Shown here: piece after piece, positions 17,609 through 26,104 of the stretch | Layout: each line of letters begins with the position of its first letter | Numbering within the stretch: position 1 is the stretch's first letter | Notes under the pieces: model-generated | Database searches by the model: none | Told to the model about the DNA's origin: nothing | Seen by the model: the letters and a program-made list of their open reading frames with translations, nothing else | Translations under genes and position numbers: made by a program | Assembly: GCF_008642335.1 (NCBI RefSeq) | Contig: NZ_CP029191.1 | Coordinates: 4,092,001-4,156,000, forward strand | Source: Streptomyces venezuelae | GTDB taxonomy: Bacteria > Actinomycetota > Actinomycetes > Streptomycetales > Streptomycetaceae | Reading direction: 5' to 3' | Length of the DNA stretch: 64,000 nt

Positions 17609-17611
17609 AAC
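17598..17611. other. parS chromosome-partition site (ParB binding)
   Basis: The 14 bases GTTTCACGTGAAAC are a perfect palindrome and match the Streptomyces/Bacillus parS core exactly. ParB loaded here would spread and help organise origin-proximal DNA. The site is embedded in coding sequence: it spans the last four codons and stop of moeA and the GTG start of the channel gene, so both reading frames are constrained by it. No second exact copy was seen in the window. Confidence 0.88.
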
Positions 17612-18702
17612 TTCCCGGGCATGACGCCATGGCGCGTCACCCCGAAGAGCAGCACACGACACACCGCATCAAGCTGCCCCAGCGCACGGTCGAGCGTCCG
17701 TTGCGCCAGGTCACCCGGCGTCTCGCGATGGCGCTGTTCGTGCTGGCCCTGACGACGGTCCTCGTCTACATCGACCGCGACGGCTACCACGACAACTCGG
17801 ACAACCGTCTCGACTTCCTCGATTCCGCCTACTACGCGACGGTCACGCTCTCCACCACGGGATACGGCGACATCGTCCCGTACAGCGACAGCGCGCGGCT
17901 CACCAACATTCTTCTGGTCACGCCGTTGCGCGTGCTCTTCCTGATCATCCTGGTCGGCACCACTCTCGAAGTGCTCACGGAACGGACGCGCGAGGAATGG
18001 CGTCTGTCCCGCTGGAGGTCCAACTTGCGTGAACACACTGTTGTCGTCGGCTTCGGTACGAAGGGTCGTTCCGCGATCCAGACGGTCTGTGCGACCGGTC
18101 TGAAGCCGGAGCAGATCGTGGTCGTCGACCCCAGCGCGAAGGTGATCGACGCGGCCACGGCGGAGGGGTTCGCGGGCGTCATCGGCGACGCCACGCGCAG
18201 CGATGTGCTGCTCCGCGCCGAGGTGCAGCGGGCCCGCCAGATCATCATCGCGACACAGCGCGACGACACGGCGGTGCTGGTCGCGCTCACCGCCCGGCAG
18301 CTGAACCGCGGCGCGAAGATCGTGGCGGCGGTGCGGGAAGAGGAGAACGCGCCGCTGCTCCGTCAGTCCGGCGCGGACGCCGTGATCACCAGCGCCAGTG
18401 CGGCGGGCCGGCTGCTCGGTCTCTCCGTGCTCAGCCCCAGCGCGGGCATGGTCATGGAGGACCTCATCCAGCAGGGCAGCGGCCTCGACCTCGTCGAACG
18501 TCCGGTCATAAAGGCCGAGGTGGGGCTGAGCGTGCGGGAGACGGACGACCTGGTGGTGAGTGTCGTACGAGGGCATCGCGTGCTCGGATACGACGACCCG
18601 GCCGTCGGGAAGCTGGAGCTCACGGACCGCCTGATCACGATCGTACGAGCGTCGCCCGGCACGTCGGTCGCCCCGGACATCAAGCCTCTGCGTCCGAACT
18701 GA
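17605..18702 (+). CDS. Two-helix potassium channel with RCK/TrkA-N and TrkA-C domains
   Basis: 365 residues; GTG start overlapping the moeA stop. Helix 1 (41-58), a pore loop with selectivity filter TTGYGD (84-89) and helix 2 (98-120) form a single-pore K+ channel subunit; the cytoplasmic part has a Rossmann RCK domain (VVVGFGTKGRS, 146-156) and a C-terminal TrkA-C-like domain (about 275-355). It should act as a tetramer in the membrane, gated by a nucleotide or ion through the RCK ring. Resembles MthK and mycobacterial channel proteins. No reason for its coupling with molybdenum cofactor genes is evident. Confidence 0.9.
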   Translation: MKLPGHDAMARHPEEQHTTHRIKLPQRTVERPLRQVTRRLAMALFVLALTTVLVYIDRDGYHDNSDNRLDFLDSAYYATVTLSTTGYGDIVPYSDSARLTNILLVTPLRVLFLIILVGTTLEVLTERTREEWRLSRWRSNLREHTVVVGFGTKGRSAIQTVCATGLKPEQIVVVDPSAKVIDAATAEGFAGVIGDATRSDVLLRAEVQRARQIIIATQRDDTAVLVALTARQLNRGAKIVAAVREEENAPLLRQSGADAVITSASAAGRLLGLSVLSPSAGMVMEDLIQQGSGLDLVERPVIKAEVGLSVRETDDLVVSVVRGHRVLGYDDPAVGKLELTDRLITIVRASPGTSVAPDIKPLRPN

Positions 18703-18723
18703 GCCGGGAGTAGCCTCGCCAGC

Positions 18724-19701
18724 ATGTATGCGATCACGATCCCCGAACCCGGTGGCCCTGAAGCGCTCGTCTGGGCCGAGGTCCCCGATCCCGTGCCAGG
18801 CGAGGGCGAGGTGCTCGTCGAGGTCGTGGCGAGCGCCGTCAACCGCGCCGATCTGCTGCAGCGGCAGGGCTTCTACAACCCGCCGCCCGGCGCCTCCCCG
18901 TACCCCGGCCTGGAGTGCTCGGGACGCATCAGCGCACTCGGCCCCGGCGTCTCCGGCTGGTCGGTCGGCGACGAGGTGTGCGCGCTGCTCTCCGGCGGCG
19001 GCTACGCGGAGCAGGTCGTCGTCCCGGCAGGCCAGCTGCTGCCCGTGCCGGACGGCGTCGACCTCGTCACGGCGGCCGCGCTGCCCGAGGTCACCTCGAC
19101 CGTGTGGTCCAACGTCTTCATGATCGCCCACCTCAGGCCCGGCGAGACGCTGCTCGCGCACGGCGGTTCGAGCGGCATCGGAACCATGGCGATCCAGCTC
19201 GCCAAGGCCGTCGGCGCGAAGGTCGCCGTCACGGCGGGCAGCAAGGAGAAGCTGGCGTTCTGCGGCGAGCTGGGGGCCGACGTCCTCATCAACTACCGCG
19301 AGCAGGACTTCGTCGAGGAGATCGAGCGCGCCACGGACGGGGCGGGTGCGGACGTCATCCTCGACAACATGGGCGCGAAGTACCTCGACCGGAACGTGCG
19401 CGCCCTCGCCGTGAACGGCCGCCTGGCGATCATCGGCATGCAGGGCGGCGCCAAGGGCGAGCTGAACATCGGCGCGCTGCTCACCAAGCGGGCCGCCGTC
19501 ACCGCCACGTCGCTCCGCGCCCGCCCGGCCGCCGAGAAGGCGTCGATCATCGCGGCCGTACGGGAGCACGTCTGGCCGCTCATCGGTGGGGGCCACGTGC
19601 GGCCCATCGTGGACCAGACCGTGCCGATGCGGGACGCGGCGGCGGCACACCGCGTCCTGGAGGAGAGCAGCCACATCGGCAAGGTGCTGCTCACCCGGTA
19701 G
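18724..19701 (+). CDS. NAD(P)H:quinone oxidoreductase, zinc-free MDR family
   Basis: 325-residue quinone oxidoreductase/PIG3-like member of the medium-chain dehydrogenase family. It shows NRADLLQRQGFYNPPPG (38-54), the nucleotide-binding HGGSSGIGTMAIQLAK (141-156) and no catalytic zinc ligands, as in the QOR/TP53I3 subgroup. Cytosolic and NADPH-dependent by family. A TAGCCT box 7 bases before the ATG, in the 21-bp gap after the channel gene, could be a -10 element for a short-leader transcript. Confidence 0.88.
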   Translation: MYAITIPEPGGPEALVWAEVPDPVPGEGEVLVEVVASAVNRADLLQRQGFYNPPPGASPYPGLECSGRISALGPGVSGWSVGDEVCALLSGGGYAEQVVVPAGQLLPVPDGVDLVTAAALPEVTSTVWSNVFMIAHLRPGETLLAHGGSSGIGTMAIQLAKAVGAKVAVTAGSKEKLAFCGELGADVLINYREQDFVEEIERATDGAGADVILDNMGAKYLDRNVRALAVNGRLAIIGMQGGAKGELNIGALLTKRAAVTATSLRARPAAEKASIIAAVREHVWPLIGGGHVRPIVDQTVPMRDAAAAHRVLEESSHIGKVLLTR

Positions 19702-19788
19702 CGGGTCACAGGCGGCGGGTGGGGCACTGCCCCGCCCGCTCACCCCACCCGAGATGCCGGACATGCCCCCTCATGTGACGCTGATCCC

Positions 19789-20226
19789 GTGAAGGCATCC
19801 TGGGCGAGCCGCCGCACGGCCCCCGCGATCACCCTGGTCGGCGCGGCGTACCTCGCGGCCCTGACGGCGTACGCCCCCGCCCCCACCGCGCACGCCGCCG
19901 AATCCGCGCCCGACACCACCGTCACCACGGTCGAGGAGACCGCGCGCGCCGGCAGCCCCGCCGGTGAGGGGCGTGAGCGTCCGGGCGGCGCGCAGCCGCC
20001 CATCCTGGATCCGACCCCCGTCCCCCACACCCCGCCCCCGGTCGCCCCGCCCCCGAGGCAGCCGAGGCCGACCCCGGCCGCCCACCGGGACACCGCGGCC
20101 GACCCCACCGAACGTGCCCCGGTCGGCCCCGTGCTGCCCAACCTCCGCGTCCTCCCCCTGGGCGGCGGACTCGTCCTCATCGGACTCGGACTCGGCTTCC
20201 TGGGGCTCCGGCTGCGCCGCGGATGA
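19789..20226 (+). CDS. Small exported Pro-rich membrane protein of unknown function
   Basis: 145 residues, GTG start. A signal peptide (about 1-38, ending TAHAAES), a 70-residue Pro/Thr-rich extracytoplasmic stretch (PTPVPHTPPPVAPPP) and a C-terminal helix (119-140, GGGLVLIGLGLGFLGLRLRRG) with a positive tail, so it is probably held in the membrane by its C-terminus. No sortase motif. No enzyme motif and no recognised family. Start choice rests on the signal peptide; no strong ribosome site is visible. Confidence 0.6.
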   Translation: MKASWASRRTAPAITLVGAAYLAALTAYAPAPTAHAAESAPDTTVTTVEETARAGSPAGEGRERPGGAQPPILDPTPVPHTPPPVAPPPRQPRPTPAAHRDTAADPTERAPVGPVLPNLRVLPLGGGLVLIGLGLGFLGLRLRRG

Positions 20227-20326
20227 GCCGCGGCTGAGAGCCGGCCAGAGGTCGCCTCACAGGGTGGATCAGCCGCGTATGGGGGCACCACCGATGTGTG
20301 ACGTACGGGTGCGAGAGAATGGCGGC

Positions 20327-20872
20327 ATGGAGATGCCGAGGAACGAACGGTCGCCGGAGAGCCCCCAGGTCCTGGTCGTGGGCCAGGACGGAATGGCACT
20401 CGGTGGCGGCGGAGACGACGAATCCCGCGAGGTCCCGGTGACGGAGATGGTCGAACAGCCGGCCAAGGTGATGCGCATCGGCAGCATGATCAAGCAGCTG
20501 CTCGAAGAAGTGCGGGCGGCTCCTCTCGACGAGGCGAGCCGGGTCCGTCTCAAGGAGATCCACGCGAGCTCGGTCAAGGAGCTCGAGGACGGCCTCGCCC
20601 CCGAGCTGGTCGAGGAGCTGGAGCGGCTTTCGCTGCCCTTCACCGAGGAGGCGACGCCGAGCGACGCGGAGCTGCGGATCGCGCAGGCCCAGCTGGTCGG
20701 CTGGCTTGAGGGCCTCTTCCACGGGATCCAGACGACGCTGTTCGCCCAGCAGATGGCGGCGCGGGCCCAGCTGGAGTCCATGCGGCGGGCGCTGCCGCCG
20801 GGCGTGGGCGGCGGCGAGGACGAGGACGAGAGCGGCGGCATCGCGGGCCGCACGGGCGGCCCTTACCTGTAG
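20327..20872 (+). CDS. bpa: Bacterial proteasome activator Bpa (PafE)
   Basis: 181 residues. Bpa forms a dodecameric ring that docks on the 20S proteasome and opens it without ATP. The core four-helix region (about 45-160) contains KVMRIGSMIKQLLEEVRAAP and ELRIAQAQLVGWLEGLFHGI, typical of the family. The protein ends GGPYL; the family's docking tail is Gly-Gln-Tyr-Leu-like, so the penultimate Tyr and final Leu are kept. An in-frame ATG 33 bases upstream is an alternative start. A strong hairpin (20906-20942) follows. The proteasome genes themselves are not in the window. Confidence 0.9.
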   Translation: MEMPRNERSPESPQVLVVGQDGMALGGGGDDESREVPVTEMVEQPAKVMRIGSMIKQLLEEVRAAPLDEASRVRLKEIHASSVKELEDGLAPELVEELERLSLPFTEEATPSDAELRIAQAQLVGWLEGLFHGIQTTLFAQQMAARAQLESMRRALPPGVGGGEDEDESGGIAGRTGGPYL

Positions 20873-20905
20873 ACCCTGACCTTGATCCTGAACTGGGACA
20901 GCGCA

Positions 20906-20942
20906 GAGGGGCTCGGTACGCACACCGCGTACCGAGCCCCTC
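20906..20942. terminator. Perfect 16-bp hairpin between convergent bpa and kinase genes
   Basis: Left arm 20906-20921 (GAGGGGCTCGGTACGC) pairs perfectly with 20927-20942 around a 5-base loop. There is no T-run. It lies between the ends of two converging genes, so it probably stops transcription from both sides. Confidence 0.85.
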
Positions 20943-20966
20943 CGCGTGAGACCTGCGAAACCGGGA

Positions 20967-22616
20967 CTAGGCCGGATTGCCGGTGGACACGTCGAACTGG
21001 ATCTCCAGGTTCTTCGGGTCGACCTCCGTGCCTTCCTTCGGGGTCTGCCGCATGACCGTGTCCTCGCCGTACGCGTTCTCATTGACCTTGCGCTTGTCGA
21101 AGCCCCAGCCGGCCGACTGCAGGCAGGAGAGGACCGACCTCCAGTCCTTGAACGTGAAGTCCGGGACCTTGATCTTCTCTTCGTCGTTGTAGCCGACCTC
21201 GGGCTCCGTGCACTTCTCGGTCTCGATCACCTGGGTCCGGTCGGGACCCTTGTGACCGGCGACCGGCTGCTTCGTCTTGTCGCCGCCGGCTTCCTTGCCC
21301 TCGTCGCCGCCGTTGAGCGTCAGCGCGGTGATCAGGCCGCCGATGGCGAGGAGCGCGACGACGATCGAACCGACGACCACCGGCATGTTCCGCTTGCCGC
21401 CCTTGCCGCCGCCCGAGCCCCCGGAACCGGACGGCGAGGTCGCCGTGGCGGGCTGCGGCGAGAGGTTGTACGGCGGCGGGGTGTGCGCCCCCTGCTGCTG
21501 CGGTGCGTACGCGTTGACGGGCGGCGGGGTCTGGTAGCCGCTCTGCTGCGGGTAGCCGTAGCCCGGGGTGGGCGCGGGGGCCGGGGTCGCGGGGCCGTAC
21601 GAACCCGGCTGGTACGGCGTCTGGACGGCGCCGCTCTGCGGCATCGACGTGTCGACCGGCGGGAAGACCGCCGAGCCGACGCCCGCGCCGCTCGCGGTCG
21701 GCGCGCCGGGCACGATGCTCGGGGCCGCCGCCTGGAAGGACTGGGCGACGCGCAGGCACTCGTCGCGCATGGCCTCGGCGGTCGGGAAACGCTCGTTCGG
21801 GTTCTTCTTCAGCGCGCGGGCGACGATCGCGTCCACGGCCGGCGGCAAGGAACGGTTGATCGAGGAGGGCGCGACGGGCTCCTCCTGGACGTGCGCGTAC
21901 GCGATGGCGAGCGGCGAGTCCGCCTCGAAGGGCAGCCGCCCGGTGACCAGCTGGAAGAGCATGATGCCGACCGAGTAGAGGTCGGAGCGGGCGTCGACGC
22001 CGCGGCCCAGGGCCTGCTCGGGCGAGAGGTACTGCGGGGTGCCGACGACCATGCCGGTCTGCGTCATGGAGGTGACGCCGGACTGCATCGCGCGGGCGAT
22101 GCCGAAGTCCATGACCTTGACGACGTTGCGCTTGGTCATCATGACGTTGCCGGGCTTGATGTCGCGGTGGACCAGGCCCATCTCGTGGCTGATCTCCAGC
22201 GCCGCGAGGACGTCCGCGGTGATCTTCAGCGCCTGGTCGCTCGGCATCGCGCCGAACTGGGCGACGGACGCGTCGAGCACGGAGCCGAGCGGCTTGCCCT
22301 CGACGTACTCCATGACGATGTACGGCATCGTCGTGCCGTCCAGGTCGTCTTCACCGGTGTCGAAGACCGAGACGATGTTCGTGTGCGTGAGCTTCGCCAC
22401 CGACTGGGCCTCGCGGCGGAAGCGCTCGCGGAAGGACTGTTCGCGACCGAGTTCGGTGTGAAGTGTCTTGATTGCGACCTGGCGGTCGAGGACGGTGTCG
22501 TACGCGAGATGCACCGAGGCCATGCCGCCCTCGCCGAGCAGATCGCGCAGTTGGTAGCGGCCACCGGCCAGCGAACGCCCCGCGTACCGCCCCTGTGCGC
22601 CGTCCTGGCTGCTCAT
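20967..22616 (-). CDS. Transmembrane Ser/Thr protein kinase with PASTA-like tail
   Basis: 549 residues. Kinase domain 21-285 with GEGGMA loop (29-33), VAIK (K50), HRDIKPGN (D152), DFG (170-172) and activation segment TSMTQTGMVVGTPQYLSPE carrying the usual phospho-threonines. A Pro/Gln/Tyr-rich linker (300-405), one membrane helix (411-433) and an exported region with one PASTA-like repeat (about 470-545) follow; the PASTA part may sense cell-wall fragments. All catalytic residues are present. It is divergent from a second kinase, and converges on bpa. Confidence 0.9.
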   Translation of the reverse strand: MSSQDGAQGRYAGRSLAGGRYQLRDLLGEGGMASVHLAYDTVLDRQVAIKTLHTELGREQSFRERFRREAQSVAKLTHTNIVSVFDTGEDDLDGTTMPYIVMEYVEGKPLGSVLDASVAQFGAMPSDQALKITADVLAALEISHEMGLVHRDIKPGNVMMTKRNVVKVMDFGIARAMQSGVTSMTQTGMVVGTPQYLSPEQALGRGVDARSDLYSVGIMLFQLVTGRLPFEADSPLAIAYAHVQEEPVAPSSINRSLPPAVDAIVARALKKNPNERFPTAEAMRDECLRVAQSFQAAAPSIVPGAPTASGAGVGSAVFPPVDTSMPQSGAVQTPYQPGSYGPATPAPAPTPGYGYPQQSGYQTPPPVNAYAPQQQGAHTPPPYNLSPQPATATSPSGSGGSGGGKGGKRNMPVVVGSIVVALLAIGGLITALTLNGGDEGKEAGGDKTKQPVAGHKGPDRTQVIETEKCTEPEVGYNDEEKIKVPDFTFKDWRSVLSCLQSAGWGFDKRKVNENAYGEDTVMRQTPKEGTEVDPKNLEIQFDVSTGNPA

Positions 22617-22921
22617 CTCGTGCGTCCCCCATCGGCGCGGCTGCCGGACGGCTCCGCGGCTCCTGATCGATTACCGCTATTCCAGGCCAAGTCTGCCCGA
22701 GGACGATGACGCGTCAAGCTCGGTGCCCGTTCCGTGACCGTACGCGCAAGAAGCGTCTCGGAAGCGTTACAAGTTTGCGCATGGGGCCCCGGGGCGGCTT
22801 TGATGTCCGGTCCACCTCGGACCGGCGGGGGGCGCGAAGGCTGTAGCGTGGCCGACTGAGTACCCGGTATCTCCACGTACTCGGCACCAAGTACCACGAC
22901 CAGAAACGACGGCGAGGACTG
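22617..22921. promoter_or_regulatory. 305-bp divergent promoter region between two kinase genes
   Basis: No gene is seen here. A 7-bp perfect dyad, CCGGTCC-N5-GGACCGG, lies at 22807-22825, and a possible -10 box TAGCGT at 22844-22849 points toward the plus-strand kinase. The region must hold promoters for both kinase genes. The regulator is unknown. Confidence 0.5.
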
Positions 22922-24484
22922 ATGGCACAGACGCAGCGCGCTCAGGGCCCGTCCGACCCCGAGGCGACTGGCGGCGGTATGTCAGACGCGCCTGAATTGT
23001 GGGGGAACGGCGGGCTCGTCGGCGACGGCCGGTACCGGCTGACCCACAGACTCGGCCGGGGCGGCATGGCCGAGGTCTTCGCGGCCGAAGACGTACGTCT
23101 CGGGCGTACGGTCGCGGTCAAGCTGCTCCGTTCCGACCTCGCAGAGGACCCCGTCTCCAAGGCGCGTTTCACGCGCGAGGCGCAGTCCGTCGCCGGTCTC
23201 AACCACCACGCTGTGGTCGCCGTGTACGACTCCGGTGAAGACGTCGTCGGGCCGAACGTCGTCCCGTACATCGTCATGGAGATCGTCGAGGGCCGGACGA
23301 TCCGCGATCTGCTGCTCAACGCGGAGGCGCCAGGTCCGGAGCAGGCGCTCATCATCGTCTCGGGCGTCCTCGAAGCCCTGGCCTATTCGCACCAGCACGG
23401 CATCGTGCACCGCGACATCAAGCCCGCGAACGTGATCATCACCCACACCGGCGCGGTGAAGGTGATGGACTTCGGCATCGCGCGCGCCCTGCACGGCGCG
23501 CAGTCGACGATGACGCAGACCGGCATGGTCATGGGCACGCCCCAGTACCTCTCGCCGGAGCAGGCGCTCGGCAAGGCCGTCGACCACCGCTCCGACCTGT
23601 ACGCGACGGGCTGTCTCCTCTACGAGCTGCTCGCCCTGCGGCCCCCGTTCACCGGTGAGACGCCGCTCTCCGTCGTCTATCAGCACGTCCAGGACCAGGC
23701 CGTGCCGCCGTCCGAGGTCTCGGACGCGGCGCCGCCGGAGCTGGACGGGCTCGTCATGCGCTCCCTCGCCAAGGATCCGGACGACCGGTTCCAGACCGCC
23801 GAGGAGATGCGAGGCCTGGTCCAGTACGGGCTGCAGATGCTGGCCGAGCAGGGCAGCCACACGGGGACCTGGAACACCGGCCCCGTCGCGATGCACGAGG
23901 GCGGCAACACCCCCGCCATGGGCGTCGGGGGCACCACGGCTATGGCGCACCCGGACTCCGGTACCGCGCAGATCCCGAGCCCGATGCTGCGGCCGCCGGG
24001 TGACGACGGCGGCTTCGACGGCGGGCACCACGGCGGCAAGGGCGGCCGAGGCAGGCTGTGGATCGTCGCCGTGCTCGCGATCATCGCCATCGCGGTGGGT
24101 GTGGCGTTCGCGCTGAGCGCGAGCGACAAGAAGGAGAAGAAGGACCCGCCGAAGACTCCCGCGACGAAGCAGTCCCAGTCGAAGGAGCCGAGCAAGAGCG
24201 CGGACGACGAGACGCAGGACGAGACGTCGGACCCGGACACGGGCACGGGCGGCGAGACGGACTACACCGAGCCGACGAACCGGCCGACGAATCCGACGTA
24301 CCCGACGACGCGTCCGACGACGCCCACCGGGAACCCGACGACGCCGACCGGTGATCCGTCCACGCCCACCGGTGATCCGTCCCCGCCCACCAAGGACCCG
24401 ACCGAGCCGACGAACGACCCGACCGACCCGGGTGGCGACGACGAGGGCGCGGGCAACGGCGGCGCCGACGGCGAAGGGGCCTGA
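22922..24484 (+). CDS. Transmembrane Ser/Thr protein kinase with Thr/Pro-rich exported tail
   Basis: 520 residues. Kinase domain 38-300: GRGGMA (45-50), VAVK (K67), HRDIKPAN (D165), DFG (183-185) and activation segment STMTQTGMVMGTPQYLSPEQ-type loop. Helix 379-400 spans the membrane. The exported tail (400-520) has no PASTA domain; it is Lys/Glu/Asp-rich, then a run of short PT-G-DP/TPT repeats (about 440-500), coded by tandem 21-bp-like repeats near 24310-24390, and could span or bind peptidoglycan. Its activation segment closely resembles that of the divergent kinase, suggesting gene duplication or cross-phosphorylation (inference). Confidence 0.9.
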   Translation: MAQTQRAQGPSDPEATGGGMSDAPELWGNGGLVGDGRYRLTHRLGRGGMAEVFAAEDVRLGRTVAVKLLRSDLAEDPVSKARFTREAQSVAGLNHHAVVAVYDSGEDVVGPNVVPYIVMEIVEGRTIRDLLLNAEAPGPEQALIIVSGVLEALAYSHQHGIVHRDIKPANVIITHTGAVKVMDFGIARALHGAQSTMTQTGMVMGTPQYLSPEQALGKAVDHRSDLYATGCLLYELLALRPPFTGETPLSVVYQHVQDQAVPPSEVSDAAPPELDGLVMRSLAKDPDDRFQTAEEMRGLVQYGLQMLAEQGSHTGTWNTGPVAMHEGGNTPAMGVGGTTAMAHPDSGTAQIPSPMLRPPGDDGGFDGGHHGGKGGRGRLWIVAVLAIIAIAVGVAFALSASDKKEKKDPPKTPATKQSQSKEPSKSADDETQDETSDPDTGTGGETDYTEPTNRPTNPTYPTTRPTTPTGNPTTPTGDPSTPTGDPSPPTKDPTEPTNDPTDPGGDDEGAGNGGADGEGA

Positions 24485-24499
24485 GCCGGGCCCGGCGGG

Positions 24500-24922
24500 T
24501 TACAAAATGTGCTGCAGCTGGCGGTCGTGACCGGTGTGCAGCGTGTGGACCGTGGTGAACTGCGGCTCTATCCGCAGGTAGACCGGGTCGAAGAGCTCGC
24601 CGTCCACGTAGTGCGGGGTGGGCCCGAAGAGTTCGAGCTCCGCGTTGGTCGGCTCGACCCGGTCGCAGACGCCGACGAGCTGGACGGTCCACTGGACGTC
24701 CTTCGCGCTCGCCACGTTGAGGTTGTCCGCGCCGTACGCGACGACGCTGCCGACGCAGGCCTGGTGGTAGCCGTATCCCTTGTGCATGCGGAGCAGGATC
24801 TTCCCGTCCACGACGATGTGCCGCGCCGCGGCGAGGAAGGGCAGTGCGCGCATGCTGGTCGCCACCCGGCCGTAGTCGGTGCGGCGGAGCAGTTCGAAGG
24901 CGAGCCGGTCGTCGGTGGGCAT
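24500..24922 (-). CDS. Pyridoxamine 5'-phosphate oxidase-like (FMN-binding split barrel) protein
   Basis: 140 residues of the PPOX/flavin split-barrel type: an N-terminal LAFELLRRTDYGRVATS motif, RHIVVDGKILLRMHKGYG and NLNVASAKDVQWTVQLVG strands match small F420/FMN-binding 'PPOX class' proteins. The ATG at 24922 follows AAGGTGGG; a second ATG 18 bases upstream is possible. The substrate is unknown. It converges with the kinase gene across a 15-bp gap containing the palindrome GCCGGGCCCGGC. Confidence 0.7.
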   Translation of the reverse strand: MPTDDRLAFELLRRTDYGRVATSMRALPFLAAARHIVVDGKILLRMHKGYGYHQACVGSVVAYGADNLNVASAKDVQWTVQLVGVCDRVEPTNAELELFGPTPHYVDGELFDPVYLRIEPQFTTVHTLHTGHDRQLQHIL

Positions 24923-25036
24923 GCACCCACCTTGGTTCATCGACGGGGCGTCGGAAAAGGGGATCCCGCCCCCATCAACGGAGGACGTAAGTCCCTGAAC
25001 CGAAGGATCGTCCCGCCCGTCGCGCTCCGGGGCGCG

Positions 25037-25699
25037 TCAGTGCTGCTTCTCCGCCTGCATGCGCGCCACGTACGCCGCGGCCTGGGAGCGCCGCTCCATG
25101 CCCAGTTTGGACAGCAGGCTGGAGACGTAGTTCTTGATCGTCTTCTCGGCGAGGTGCAGCCGCTCACCGATCACGCGGTTGGTCAGGCCCTCGCCGATCA
25201 GGTCGAGGATCTTCCGCTCCTGCTCGGTGAGGTTGGCGAGGCGGTCGTCGCCCTTGGCGTTGTTGCCGTCGCGCAGGCGCTCCAGGACCCGGGCCGTCGC
25301 GACGGGGTCGAGCAGGGACTTGCCCGCAGCCACGTCGCGCACGGCGGTGAGGAGCTCATTGCCGCGGATGGCCTTGAGGACATAGCCCGAGGCACCGGCC
25401 ATGATCGCGTCGAAAAGGGCCTCGTCGTCGGCGAACGAGGTGAGCATCAGGCATTTGATGTCCTCGTTCTGCGAACGGATCTCGCGGCACACCTCGACAC
25501 CGCTGCCGTCCGGCAGGCGTACGTCGAGAACCGCCACGTCGGGGCGGGTCGCGGGGATCCTGACCAGGGCGTCCGCCGCGGTGCCGGCCTCGCCGACCAC
25601 CTCGATGTCGGCCTCGACGGACAGCAGCTCATGGACTCCACGCCGGACCACTTCATGGTCGTCGAGGAGAAAAACCGTAATTTTTCCATCTTCGCGCAC
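25037..25699 (-). CDS. NarL/LuxR-family response regulator
   Basis: About 220 residues. Receiver domain (8-125) with acidic pair DD (13-14), phospho-acceptor D59 (LDVRLPDG) and K109 (YVLKA); LuxR-type helix-turn-helix (about 150-212, LTEQERKILDLIGEGLTNRVIGERL). It resembles DevR/DosR-like regulators. No histidine kinase gene is adjacent, so it looks like an orphan; a cognate sensor may be encoded elsewhere. The chosen GTG is at 25699; a GTG at 25717 would add six residues. It is divergent from the second E1-alpha gene, whose long upstream region it shares. Confidence 0.87.
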   Translation of the reverse strand: MREDGKITVFLLDDHEVVRRGVHELLSVEADIEVVGEAGTAADALVRIPATRPDVAVLDVRLPDGSGVEVCREIRSQNEDIKCLMLTSFADDEALFDAIMAGASGYVLKAIRGNELLTAVRDVAAGKSLLDPVATARVLERLRDGNNAKGDDRLANLTEQERKILDLIGEGLTNRVIGERLHLAEKTIKNYVSSLLSKLGMERRSQAAAYVARMQAEKQH

Positions 25700-26104
25700 G
25701 GGGCCAGTCTCACACACGATCTCTTTGTCTGCCCGTGCGGAACCCTTCGGAACCCTTCCCGTCCCCGGGGTGGCCGGGATAACGTGCCGGTGTTCCGGCC
25801 CCCTGCCAGGCTGTGATCAGTGCTGTGACCAGGAAGTGTTCCCGGTTTTCTCGACATACTCGGAAATCCGAGTATGTCGACTGACTGACCGTTTACTTGG
25901 AAATCCAAGCAAATTCGCAGGTCAGATGGGGTTTCACAGAAATGGGAAGCACTGGGTAACGTGCTTTGTGCAGGGCGCTCGCCGGGGCACCTGTCACGCC
26001 TGTTCCCGGCTGAGTCGCACCCACCCCGTGCGCGGGCACGGACCAGGCGAGCCGTACTGGTTTTCCCGGTAACCCCCGGGGGCCGGACCGACGGAGGAGC
26101 ACAC
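25700..26104. promoter_or_regulatory. 405-bp divergent region with two tandem dyads sharing GGAAATCC
   Basis: No convincing gene is seen. Dyad A, 25852-25879, has 13-bp perfect arms (CGACATACTCGGA / TCCGAGTATGTCG) around AA. Dyad B, 25896-25909, has 6-bp perfect arms (CTTGGA / TCCAAG) around AA, extended with one mismatch to TTT...AAA. Both have the same GGAAATCC centre, 37 bp apart. They are 195-250 bp upstream of the E1-alpha start, so they likely form a paired operator. A GGAGGAG ribosome site is at 26092-26098. Confidence 0.7.

Noticed and set aside
16090..19764. 1224-codon minus-strand open frame
   Set aside because: Antisense to moeA, channel and oxidoreductase genes; no domain is readable.
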